Positions 50,901 through 62,700 of a DNA stretch of 64,000 nucleotides are shown in pieces (positions within the stretch are counted from its first letter, which is position 1; each line of letters opens with the position of its first letter). Made by a program: the position numbers and the translations under genes. The notes under the pieces were generated by a model. It was not told the origin of the DNA. It made no database searches and worked only from the letters and a program-made list of their open reading frames with translations. Source of the stretch: Cladorhizidae sp. MBARI D1340-BT2 (lineage: Eukaryota; Porifera; Demospongiae; Poecilosclerida; Cladorhizidae); the NCBI GenBank assembly GCA_028752905.1, contig JAQNBH010000132.1:310001-374000 (forward strand), in the 5' to 3' direction.

Positions 50901-53785
50901 TGATAGGTATATAACCATGCTACTGTAGGTGTAATACCATGCTAGGTGTATAACCATGCTTGGTGTATAGCCATGCTAGGTGTATAACCATGCTTGGTGT
51001 ATAGCCATGCTAGGTGTATAACCATGCTAGGTATATAACCATGCTAGGTGTAATACCATGATAGGTATATAACCATGCTACTGTAGGTGTATAACTATGC
51101 TACTGTAGGTGTATAACCATGCTAGGTGTATAACTATGCTAGGTGTATAACCATGCTAGGTGTATAACCATGCTAGGTGTATAACCATGCTAGGTATATA
51201 ACCATGCTAGGTGTATAACCATGCTAGGTATATAACCATGCTAGGTGTAATACCATGATAGGTGTAATACCATGCTAGGTGTATAACCATGCTAGGTATA
51301 TAACCATGCTAGGTGTAATACCATGATAGGTGTAATACCATGCTAGGTGTATAACCACGCTAGGTATATAACCATGCTAGGTGTAATACCATGATAGGTG
51401 TAATACCATGCTAGGTGTATAACCATGCTAGGTATATAACCATGCTAGGTGTATAACCATTCTAGGTATATAACCATGCTAGGTGTATAAACATGCTAGG
51501 TGTATAACCATGCTAGGTGTATAACCATGCTAGGTATATAACCATGCTAGGTGTATAACCATGCTAGGTATATAACCATGCTAGGTGTATAACCATTCTA
51601 GGTATATAACCATGCTAGGTGTATAACCATGCTAGGTGTATAACCATGCTAGGTGTATAACCATGCTAGGTATATAACCATGCTAGGTGTATAACCATGC
51701 TAGGTATATAACCATGCTAGGTGTAATACCATGATAGGTGTAATACCATGCTAGGTGTATAACCATGCTAGGTATATAACCATGCTAGGTGTAATACCAT
51801 GATAGGTGTAATACCATGCTAGGTGTATAACCATGCTAGGTATATAACCATGCTAGGTGTAATACCATGATAGGTGTAATACCATGCTAGGTGTATAACC
51901 ATGCTAGGTATATAACCATGCCAGGTGTATAACCATTCTAGGTATATAACCATGCTAGGTGTATAAACATGCTAGGTGTATAACCATGCTAGGTGTATAA
52001 CCATGCTAGGTATATAACCATGCTAGGTGTATAACCATGCTAGGTATATAACCATGCTAGGTGTATAACCATTCTAGGTATATAACCATGCTAGGTGTAT
52101 AAACATGCTAGGTGTAATACCATGATAGGTGTAATACCATGCTAGGTGTATAACCATGCTAGGTATATAACCATGCTACATGTAGGTGTAATACCATGAT
52201 AGGTGTAATACCATGCTAGGTGTATAACCATGCTAGGTATATAACCATGCTAGGTGTATAACCATTCTAGGTATATAACCATGCTAGGTGTATAACTATG
52301 CTAGGTGTATAACCATGCTAGGTGTATAACTATGCTAGGTGTATAACCATGCTAGGTGTATAACCATGCTAGGTGTATAACCATGCTAGGTATATAACCA
52401 TGCTAGGTGTATAACCATGCTAGGTATATAACCATGCTAGGTGTAATACCATGATAGGTGTAATACCATGCTAGGTGTATAACCATGCTAGGTATATAAC
52501 CATGCTAGGTGTAATACCATGATAGGTGTAATACCATGCTAGGTGTATAACCATGGTAGGTATATAACCATGCTAGGTGTAATACCATGATAGGTGTAAT
52601 ACCATGCTAGGTGTATAACCATGCTAGGTATATAACCATGCTAGGTGTATAACCATTCTAGGTATATAACCATGCTAGGTGTATAAACATGCTAGGTGTA
52701 TAACCATGCTAGGTATATAACCATGCTAGGTGTAATACCATGATAGGTGTAATACCATGCTAGGTGTATAACCATGCTAGGTATATAACCATGCTAGGTA
52801 TATAACTATGCTAGGTGTATAACCATGCTAGGTGTATAACCATGCTAGGTGTAATACCATGCGAGGTGTATAACCATGCTAGGTGTATGTATAGCCATGC
52901 TAGGTGTAATACCATGATAGGTTTAATTCCATGCTAGGTGTATAACCATGCTTGGTGTATAGCCATGCTAGGTGTATAACCATGCTAGGTATATAACCAT
53001 GCTAGGTGTAATACCATGATAGGTATATAACCATGCTACTGTAGGTGTATAACTATGCTAGGTGTATAACCATGCTAGGTATATAACCATGCTAGGTGTA
53101 TAACCATGCTAGGTATATAACCATGCTAGGTGTAATACCATGATAGGTGTAATACCATGCTAGGTGTATAACCATGCTAGGTATATAACCATGCTAGGTG
53201 TAATACCATGATAGGTGTAATACCATGCTAGGTGTATAACCATGCTAGGTATATAACCATGTTAGGTGTAATACCATGATAGGTGTAATACCATGCTAGG
53301 TGTATAACCATGCTAGGTATATAACCATGCTAGGTGTATAACCATTCTAGGTATATAAACATGCTAGGTGTATAACTATGCTTGGTGTATAGCCATGCTA
53401 GGTGTATAACCATGCTAGGTATATAACCATGCTAGGTGTAATACCATGATAGGTATATAACCATGCTACTGTAGGTGTAATACCATGCTAGGTGTATAAC
53501 CATGCTTGGTGTATAGCCATGCTAGGTGTATAACCATGCTAGGTATATAACCATGCTAGGTGTAATACCATGATAGGTATATAACCATGCTACTGTAGGT
53601 GTATAACTATGCTAGGTGTATAACCATGCTAGGTGTATAACTATGCTAGGTGTATAACCATGCTAGGTGTATAACCATGCTAGGTGTATAACCATGCTAG
53701 GTATATAACCATGCTAGGTGTAATACCATGATAGGTGTAATACCATGCTAGGTGTATAACCATGCTAGGTATATAACCATGCTAG
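44994..53785 (+). repeat. 17-bp satellite array, right block, first part
   Basis: About 515 more monomers of the same satellite in the same orientation as 1-29799. The first units (44994-45130) are the most irregular (ccatggtagg, atcacc, gacagg), as expected at an array edge. From about 45.9 kb the array becomes regular, and its order of variants matches parts of the left array. The common 68-bp tetramer (ctaggtgtaataccatg, ataggtgtaataccatg, ctaggtgtataaccatg, ctaggtatataaccatg) is frequent here. It ends at a hAT insertion. Confidence 0.98.
53780..53785 (+). other. Target-site duplication, left copy (tgctag)
   Basis: tgctag immediately precedes the terminal CAGGGG of the hAT element and is repeated directly after its terminal CCCTG at 56796-56801. 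Without a duplication, the satellite should resume with gtgtaat on the right. Confidence 0.7.
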
Positions 53786-53806
53786 CAGGGGTGTATTTAG
53801 GGGGGG
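53786..53806 (+). repeat. hAT terminal inverted repeat, left
   Basis: Starts caggggtgtatttag and runs into a G-rich tract. The tract ggggggg-cattc-ggggggg complement (53810-53830) can form a 7-bp G:C hairpin. Confidence 0.8.
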
Positions 53807-53819
53807 GCGGGGGGGGGCA

Positions 53820-53856
53820 TTCGCCCCCCCTTGTATCATTCTCGCCCCCCCCCTTG
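53820..53856 (+). repeat. hAT subterminal repeats, left pair
   Basis: ttcgcccccccttg and ctcgcccccccccttg, in the same orientation as the pair at the right end. Paired subterminal motifs are typical transposase-binding sites in hAT elements; binding here is inferred. Confidence 0.5.
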
Positions 53857-53873
53857 AAATTAGAGATTTTTTT

Positions 53874-53879
53874 TTTAAT
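53874..53879 (-). terminator. Possible polyadenylation signal ATTAAA of the hAT gene
   Basis: On the minus strand ATTAAA lies about 70 bp downstream of the transposase stop at 53950, followed by an A-run. This is a common variant of AATAAA. Confidence 0.35.
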
Positions 53880-53884
53880 AATGT

Positions 53885-53916
53885 CAAGAAAGGTGTAATA
53901 CAAGAAAGGTGTAATA
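53885..53916 (+). repeat. 16-bp direct duplication inside the hAT element
   Basis: caagaaaggtgtaata occurs twice in tandem (53885-53900 and 53901-53916). Each copy contains aggtgtaata, the 10-bp core of the satellite variant ataggtgtaataccatg. Confidence 0.8.
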
Positions 53917-53949
53917 AGCTTATGATATCAGGTTCAAATGATAGGAATG

Positions 53950-55960
53950 TCAAACTGAGGTTCTTCTTGGTTTTCTCTGCCATACGTCCACAATCTCTTC
54001 AAGGTCGCTCTCAGAGAGTACTTCTGGTGCCTCTATAGCAATCCTCATAAGGTGAGAAAGGCTGCAGTCACTTAGAGAATTACGCAAACGAGTCTTGATC
54101 ATCTTCATCTGTGAGAAGCTTCTCTCCACAGAAGCAGTAGAAACTGGAATCGATAAGCAGATGGAGGCAATCTTGTGCAAATTGGGAAACATGGCCTTGA
54201 GCATGTCGTTTGAAACAAGTTCTTTCAGCTGTGATGCAGTAGTATCCCGTGGTTGCTTGACTAATAACAGCTGGCGGAATGTTTTCCACTCTGTAAGTAT
54301 TTCAGTGGAAATCATGGCTGTCTTCACTGTTTCTTCTCCATCCAATGTTTCTGCATCTCTATCTTCTCCGTAGTGAGCAATCAGTTTCTCAACAGACGTG
54401 TCTCCATAAGTGGGAAAAGATACTGAATCTGGTTTTGGAACTTTCCGTGGATCGAATATAGACAATGCTGATACAACAGCGTTGGATGAAGAAAATCGGC
54501 TTGTTATGTTGGCCTTTAAATCAGCAACAAAAGGCTTACCAACAACATTCTGGAACGAAAGTATTTTATCAGCGTCAATAGACACCTTTGTAGATGACTT
54601 CAAGTCTTCAACGTTTTCAAGAAGCTCCAACACCCAGTTCGCTCCAGGCAAAACTGCATCATCCAAGGATTTAACAGTAGCATCAACAAGGAATGATATC
54701 AACGAGAGGTCAAGCTGCTCTGCCTGAAGTGCTTTGCTGAGCTTGGCTACTTGTGGTAGAGTGAAATCAAGCAAATATATAGCTGCAATCGTAGACAATT
54801 TGCAGAGGGCACCATGGATTCCAAGAGCTTCTGGCTCGTGGGACGTCTCGTAGATGTTCCCAATGGTGATTACAATTGCAGAATAACTTGCTTTGACAGC
54901 TTTGACACACCTTTCATGTGCCAGCCAGCGTGTGTCAGATGGCTTGATCACTTTCATTTCTGGAAGTTCAAGAACGTGCTGTACCTCCTTCAGACACTCT
55001 GCTCGCTTGGGGGAATTGCGAAAATGCTTCCAAAGAGTAGTCAATGTTCTGTAAACATGAGCAATTCCAGGAGTTTTATTGGCAGCTTGCACACAAGCCA
55101 ACTGCAGTAAGTGACAGTGGCAGTGTATAAACAGAGCGTGAGGAGTATGTTTCTTGATACGTGCCTGAACCCCGGTCTTTCGTCCACAATTCTTCTACGT
55201 TGGTGACATCTGTGCACTCATCTGCCATGAGGCTGTACATAGGTGCCTTTTGAAGTCGCTTCAGAATCGACTCCTCCACCCATGTCCCCAATGATTCGAT
55301 GAATTCAACCACAGCCACTCTTGATGTGTACACAGCATTTCTTGGTGCAGTTTCTAAGAATTGCTTCAAATGTTGGCTGCCACATCGAACCACCACGTCA
55401 ACCAGCTTCTCAAATTTTGTCGAATGTGCAACTTGTTCTTTCGTAAGAAAATGAGTGAGTAGGATCAGGCACTTCACCACAGCTCTGTTCTGAGCTCTTT
55501 TGCGAGCTAAAACATTCTGGAGTTGCTGTACAACTGTTCCACCTTTGGCTGCTCCTTTAGCTGCAAAAAGAGCTTGAGTTGCATGGATATGGAAGTCACT
55601 TCTCGCATGAGCTTTCATTTTTTCAACAGCTTTCTTCCAATTTCTGCAAGGTTGTGTGACCCACACTCCTCCAGTACGCTGCAGACCAGATTGCTTGCAA
55701 ACCTTGCAAAAGGCACCATCGCTATTCTCGTCATAATAGAGCCAACTGAAATCTTTCTCCCAGCTCTTAGAGTATTTTCTCTTCGTGGATACAGAAGAGC
55801 GGTGTTTGTTTTGCTTGCTTTTCTTTGAAGGTGGAGGACTAAGGCTAGGACTAGATGCCCCGACATGCTCAGAGCTATCTGTTCTGCTATCTTCGCTATC
55901 GCTGCTATTAGCATGAGAAGAGGCTTGAGAAGTACTTGCAAAGTATGAGCGAATATCCAT
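53950..55960 (-). pseudogene. hAT transposase (TTF-type finger, ZMYM-like hAT family), internally deleted
   Basis: Encodes a nuclear cut-and-paste transposase. Piece 1 starts at ATG 55960 (MDIRSYFAST): Ser-rich acidic leader, basic patch SKKSKQNKHR, then a TTF/BED-like zinc finger (C85, C88, H118, H124 or H126) and the hAT catalytic core start with D247 in SLMADECTDVTNVEEL. At about residue 258 (near 55190) the frame shifts and coding resumes as GRKTGVQARIKKHTPHALFI and HCHCHLLQLACVQAANKTPG. Related proteins have roughly 65-70 more residues here, including the second catalytic Asp motif (FDGAA-type), so a deletion of about 200 bp has removed it. Piece 2 (open to 53950) includes KPSDTRWLAHERCVKAVKAS and the C-terminal dimerisation region SIPVSTASVERSFSQMKMIK followed by TRLRNSLSDCSLSHLMRIAI. 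Apart from that lesion the frame is well preserved, suggesting a fairly young copy. Confidence 0.92.
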
Positions 55961-56740
55961 ATTAATATGAAGAGAAATCAGCTATTAAGGTTTCTTTTAT
56001 AGAGACTTTAAGACCATGACATAATGGACTGAGTTAAAAATACTGAGAGAGAGGGAGTGGGAAAGAAGGAGAAACAAAAGAAGTGACAAACCTACAAAGG
56101 AGAGCACGTGGTGGTGTGTGATGTCATCGTGTCATGACACATGCTCTCCTTTTTCCAAGCAGCTACAATATCATGAGAAATATATACAGTCTAGCCATAG
56201 TTCGGTATAGCATATGCCATTGGTAGTCAGTCAAAATAGCTATCCTCAGACATTGTAAAAGTAAAAAAAAATATGGGGGGATCTTCCCCCCAGAACCCCC
56301 CTTTTACGACTTATGAACATGTTAAGAAAATATTAACAAAAATTAGGGCACCAAGTGACCAACCATTTCCACCCCCCCCCCCCCCCCCCTAGAGAACTAG
56401 AGAAAAATTGTGTATGAAACCTGTTGTCCATGATTTTGTAAGAAAATGCATGGAAAGCAACATAATTCGATTTCACAAAAGCCCACCTCCATTATACGAG
56501 TGACAAGTGACTATATCTAATCTATATATGCTGATTGCCGTAGCATGCAACTTCAGCAAATATTTAAGATGGAATGTTGTACTAAAGATTTTAGAAAAAG
56601 TGCATTGCCATCATAAGTAGCAGCTATATATACAGTTAGTACTGCAAAAATACCTGTGGGTAAAACACTTTCGTACTCCACGCGGAAGCCCAGGGTGCAC
56701 GTCCCCTTTCCGCACCATCCAGGCTATCCGCCCCCCCTTA
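55961..56740. other. 5' non-coding region of the hAT element
   Basis: No gene. Contains an imperfect inverted repeat ggagagcacgtgg...cacatgctctcc (about 56099-56152), a C-run of about 20 (near 56372-56389) and a G-rich/C-rich patch (56274-56301). Minus-strand ORF 56611-56847 runs out of the element into satellite and is not a gene. Confidence 0.6.
55994..56001 (-). promoter_or_regulatory. TATA box candidate of the hAT transposase
   Basis: TATAAAAG on the minus strand, about 34-41 bp upstream of the transposase ATG. This would imply a very short leader, as is usual for compact DNA transposons. Confidence 0.45.
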
Positions 56741-56771
56741 TTTTTCCATATCTCAAGTTCGCCCCCCCTTG
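56728..56771 (+). repeat. hAT subterminal repeats, right pair
   Basis: ccgccccccctta and ttcgccccccccttg-type motifs lie 25-70 bp inside the right end, mirroring the left pair in number and spacing but in the same strand orientation. Confidence 0.5.
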
Positions 56772-56780
56772 GCAAAATTT

Positions 56781-56795
56781 CTGTATACAACCCTG
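56781..56795 (-). repeat. hAT terminal inverted repeat, right
   Basis: ctgtatacaaccctg. Its reverse complement cagggttgtatacag matches the left end at 12 of 15 positions. Confidence 0.8.
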
Positions 56796-59700
56796 TGCTA
56801 GGTGTAATACCATGATAGGTGTAATACCATGCTAGGTGTATAACCATGCTAGGTATATAACCATGCTAGGTGTATAACCATTCTAGGTATATAACCATGC
56901 TAGGTGTAATACCATGATAGGTGTAATACCATGCTAGGTGTATAACCATGCTAGGTATATAACCATGCTAGGTGTATAACCATTCTAGGTATATAACCAT
57001 GCTAGGTGTATAAACATGCTAGGTGTATAACCATGCTAGGTGTATAACCATGCTAGGTATATAACCATGCTAGGTGTATAACCATGCTAGGTATATAACC
57101 ATGCTAGGTGTATAACCATTCTAGGTATATAACCATGCTAGGTGTATAACCATGCTAGGTGTATAACCATGCTAGGTGTATAACCATGCTAGGTATATAA
57201 CCATGCTAGGTGTATAACCATGCTAGGTGTATAACCATGCTAGGTGTAATACCATGATAGGTGTAATACCATGCTAGGTGTATAACCATGCTAGGTATAT
57301 AACCATGTTAGGTGTAATACCATGATAGGTGTAATACCATGCTAGGTGTATAACCATGCTAGGTATATAACCATGCTAGGTGTATAACCATTCTAGGTAT
57401 ATAACCATTCTAGGTGTATAAACATGCTAGGTGTATAACTATGCTAGGTGTATAACCATGCTAGGTGTATAACCATGCTAGGTGTATAACCATGCTAGGT
57501 ATATAACCATGCTAGGTGTATAACCATGCTAGGTATATAACCATGCTAGGTGTAATACCATGATAGGTGTAATACCATGCTAGGTGTATAACCATGCTAG
57601 GTATATAACCATGCTAGGTGTAATACCATGATAGGCCATGCTAGGTGTATAACCATGCTAGGTATATAACCATGCTAGGTGTAATACCATGATAGGTGTA
57701 ATACCATGCTAGGTGTATAACCATGCTAGGTATATAACCATGCTAGGTGTATAACCATTCTAGGTATATAACCATGCTAGGTGTATAAACATGCTAGGTG
57801 TATAACCATGCTAGGTGTATAACCATGCTAGGTATATAACCATGCTAGGTGTATAACCATGCTAGGTATATAACCATGCTAGGTGTAATACCATGATAGG
57901 TGTAATACCATGCTAGGTGTATAACCATGCTAGGTATATAACCATGCTAGGTGTAATACCATGATAGGTGTAATACCATGCTAGGTGTATAACCATGCTA
58001 GGTATATAACCATGCTAGGTGTAATACCATGATAGGTGTAATACCATGCTAGGTGTATAACCATGCTAGGTATATAACCATGCTAGGTGTATAACCATTC
58101 TAGGTATATAACCATGCTAGGTGTATAAACATGCTAGGTGTATAACCATGCTAGGTGTATAACCATGCTAGGTATATAACCATGCTAGGTGTATAACCAT
58201 GCTAGGTATATAACCATGCTAGGTGTATAACCATTCTAGGTATATAACCATGCTAGGTGCATAAACATGCTAGGTATATAACCATGCTAGGTGTAATACC
58301 ATGATAGGTGTAATACCATGCTAGGTGTATAACCATGCTAGGTGTATAACCATGCTAGGTGTAATACCATGATAGGTATATAACCATGCTAGGTGTATAA
58401 CCATGCTAGGTATATAACCATGCTAGGTGTATAACCATTCTAGGTATATAACCATGCTAGGTGTATAACCATGCTAGGTATATAACCATGCTAGGTGTAT
58501 AACCATTCTAGGTATATAACCATGCTAGGTGTATAAACATGCTAGGTGTATAACCATGCTAGGTGTATAACCATGCTAGGTATATAACCATGCTAGGTAT
58601 ATAACCATGCTAGGTATATAACCATGCTAGGTGTATAAACATGCTAGGTGTATAACCATGCTAGGTGTATAACCATGCTAGGTATATAACCATGCTAGGT
58701 GTAATACCATGATAGGTGTAATACCATGCTAGGTGTATAACCATGCTAGGTATATAACCATGCTAGGTGTATAACCATTCTAGGTATATAACCATGCTAG
58801 GTGTATAACTATGCTTGGTGTATAGCCATGCTAGGTGTATAACCATGCTAGGTATATAACCATGCTAGGTGTAATACCATGATAGGTATATAACCATGCT
58901 ACTGTAGGTGTAATACCATGCTAGGTGTATAACCATGCTTGGTGTATAGCCATGCTAGGTGTATAACCATGCTAGGTATATAACTATGCTAGGTGTAATA
59001 CCATGATAGGTATATAACCATGCTACTGTAGGTGTATAACTATGCTAGGTGTATAACCATGCTAGGTGTATAACTATGCTAGGTGTATAACCATGCTAGG
59101 TGTATAACCATGCTAGGTGTATTACCATGCTAGGTATATAACCATGCTAGGTATATAACTATGCTAGGTGTATAACCATGCTAGGTGTATAACCATGCTA
59201 GGTGTATAACCATGCTAGGTGTATAACCATGCTAGGTATATAAACATGCTAGGTGTATAACCATGCTAGGTATATAACCATGCTAGGTGTATAACCATAC
59301 TAGGTGTAATACCATGATAGGTATATACCCATGCTAGGTGTATAACTATGCTAGGTGTATAACCATGCTAGGTGTATAACCATGCTAGGTGTATAACCAT
59401 GCTAGGTATATAACCATGCTAGGTGTAATACCATGATAGGTGTAATACCATGCTAGGTGTATAACCATGCTAGGTATATAACCATGCTAGGTGTATAACT
59501 ATGCTAGGTGTATAACCATGCTAGGTGTATAACCATGCTAGGTGTAATACCATGCGAGGTGTATAACCATGCTAGGTGTATGTATAGCCATGCTAGGTGT
59601 AATACCATGATAGGTGTAATACCATGCTAGGTGTATAACCATGCTTGGTGTATAGCCATGCTAGGTGTATAACCATGCTAGGTATATAACCATGCTAGGT

Positions 59701-62700
59701 GTAATACCATGATAGGTATATAACCATGCTACTGTAGGTGTATAACTATGCTAGGTGTATAACCATGCTAGGGATATAACTATGCTAGGTGTATAACCAT
59801 GCTAGGTGTATAACCATGCTAGGTGTATAACCATGCTAGGTATATAACCATGCTAGGTGTATAACCATGCTAGGTATATAACCATGCTAGGTGTAATACC
59901 ATGATAGGTGTAATACCATGCTAGGTGTATAACCATGCTAGGTATATAGCCATGCTAGGTGTAATACCATGATAGGTGTAATACCATGCTAGGTGTATAA
60001 CCATGCTAGGTATATAACCATGCTAGGTGTAATACCATGATAGGTGTAATACCATGCTAGGTGTATAACCATGCTAGGTATATAACCATGCTAGGTGTAT
60101 AACCATTCTAGGTATATAACCATGCTAGGTGTATAACCATGCTAGGTATATAACCATGCTAGGTGTATAACCATTCTAGGTATATAACCATGCTAGGTGT
60201 ATAAACATGCTAGGTGTATAACCATGCTAGGTGTATAACCATGCTAGGTATATAACCATGCTAGGTGTATAACCATGCTAGGTATATAACCATGCTAGGT
60301 GTATAACCATTCTAGGTATATAACCATGCTAGGTGTATAACCATGCTAGGTATATAACCATGCTAGGTGTATAACCATTCTAGGTATATAACCATGCTAG
60401 GTGTATAAACATGCTAGGTGTATAACCATGCTAGGTGTATAACCATGCTAGGTATATAACCATGCTAGGTATATAACCATGCTAGGTATATAACCATGCT
60501 AGGTGTATAAACATGCTAGGTGTATAACCATGCTAGGTGTATAACCATGCTAGGTATATAACCATGCTAGGTGTAATACCATGATAGGTGTAATACCATG
60601 CTAGGTGTATAACCATGCTAGGTATATAACCATGCTAGGTGTATAACCATTCTAGGTATATAACCATGCTAGGTGTATAACTATGCTTGGTGTATAGCCA
60701 TGCTAGGTGTATAAACATGCTAGGTATATAACCATGCTAGGTGTAATACCATGATAGGTATATAACCATGCTACTGTAGGTGTAATACCATGCTAGGTGT
60801 ATAACCATGCTTGGTGTATAGCCATGCTAGGTGTATAACCATGCTAGGTATATAACCATGCTAGGTGTAATACCATGATAGGTATATAACCATGCTACTG
60901 TAGGTGTATAACTATGCTAGGTGTATAACCATGCTAGGTGTATAACTATGCTAGGTGTATAACCATGCTAGGTGTATAACCATGCTAGGTGTATAACCAT
61001 GCTAGGTATATAACCATGCTAGGTGTATAACCATGCTAGGTATATAACCATGCTAGGTGTAATACCATGATAGGTGTAATACCATGCTAGGTGTATAACC
61101 ATGCTAGGTATATAACCATGCTAGGTGTAATACCATGATAGGTGTAATACCATGCTAGGTGTATAACCATGCTAGGTATATAACCATGCTAGGTGTAATA
61201 CCATGATAGGTGTAATACCATGCTAGGTGTATAACCATGCTAGGTGTAATACCATGCTAGGTGTATAACCATGCTAGGTATATAACCATGCTAGGTGTAT
61301 AACCATTCTAGGTATATAACCATGCTAGGTGTATAAACATGCTAGGTGTATAACCATGCTAGGTGTATAACCATGCTAGGTATATAACCATGCTAGGTGT
61401 ATAACCATGCTAGGTATATAACCATGCTAGGTGTATAACCATGCTAGGTATATAACCATGCTAGGTGTATAACCATGCTAGGTATATAACCATGCTAGGT
61501 GTAATACCATGATAGGTGTAATACCATGCTAGGTGTATAACCATGCTAGGTATATAACCATGCTAGGTGTAATACCATGATAGGTGTAATACCATGCTAG
61601 GTGTATAACCATGCTAGGTATATAACCATGCTAGGTGTATAACCATTCTAGGTATATAACCATGCTAGGTGTATAAACATGCTAGGTGTATAACCATGCT
61701 AGGTGTATAACCATGCTAGGTATATAACCATGCTAGGTGTATAACCATTCTAGGTATATAACCATGCTAGGTGTAATACCATGATAGGTGTAATACCATG
61801 CTAGGTGTATAACCATGCTAGGTATATAACCATGCTAGGTGTAATACCATGATAGGTGTAATACCATGCTAGGTGTATAACCATGCTAGGTATAACCATG
61901 CTAGGTGTAATACCATGATAGGTGTAATACCATGCTAGGTGTATAACCATGCTAGGTATATAACCATGCTAGGTGTATAACCATTCTAGGTATATAACCA
62001 TGCTAGGTGTATAACCATGCTAGGTATATAACCATGCTAGGTGTATAACCATTCTAGGTATATAACCATGCTAGGTGTATAAACATGCTAGGTGTATAAC
62101 CATGCTAGGTGTATAACCATGCTAGGTATATAACCATGCTAGGTGTATAACCATGCTAGGTATATAACCATGCTAGGTGTATAACCATTCTAGGTATATA
62201 ACCATGCTAGGTGTATAACCATGCTAGGTATATAACCATGCTAGGTGTATAAACATGCTAGGTGTATAACCATGCTAGGTGTATAACCATGCTAGGTATA
62301 TAACCATGCTAGGTATATAACCATGCTAGGTATATAACCATGCTAGGTGTATAAACATGCTAGATGTATAACCATGCTAGGTGTATAACCATGCTAGGTA
62401 TATAACCATGCTAGGTGTAATACCATGATAGGTGTAATATCATGCTAGGTGTATAACCATGCTAGGTATATAACCATGCTAGGTGTATAACCATTCTAGG
62501 TATATAACCATGCTAGGTGTATAACTATGCTTGGTGTATAGCCATGCTAGGTGTATAACCATGCTAGGTATATAACCATGCTAGGTGTAATACCATGATA
62601 GGTATATAACCATGCTACTGTAGGTGTAATACCATGCTAGGTGTATAACCATGCTTGGTGTATAGCCATGCTAGGTGTATAACCATGCTAGGTATATAAC

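Larger units (their letters stand above)
53786..56795 (-). mobile_element. hAT-superfamily DNA transposon, 3,010 bp, inserted in satellite
   Basis: The left end caggggtgtatttag and the reverse complement of the right end (cagggttgtatacag) match at 12 of 15 positions and begin with the hAT-typical CAGGG. Each end carries two subterminal motifs of the form TYCGC(C)nTTR (left 53820-53833 and 53841-53856; right 56728-56739 and 56758-56771). A minus-strand transposase with TTF/BED-like finger, hAT core and hAT C-terminal dimerisation region occupies 53950-55960. The satellite resumes in the correct variant order on the other side, so the element jumped into an existing array. The transposase is internally deleted, so this copy could only move if another copy supplied enzyme. 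Confidence 0.92.

Noticed and set aside
53765..53983. 72-residue minus-strand ORF at the hAT left end
   Set aside because: Runs from the transposase 3' end through the TIR into satellite; no coding signal.
54095..55110. Plus-strand ORFs within 54.1-55.1 kb
   Set aside because: Antisense shadows of the hAT transposase.
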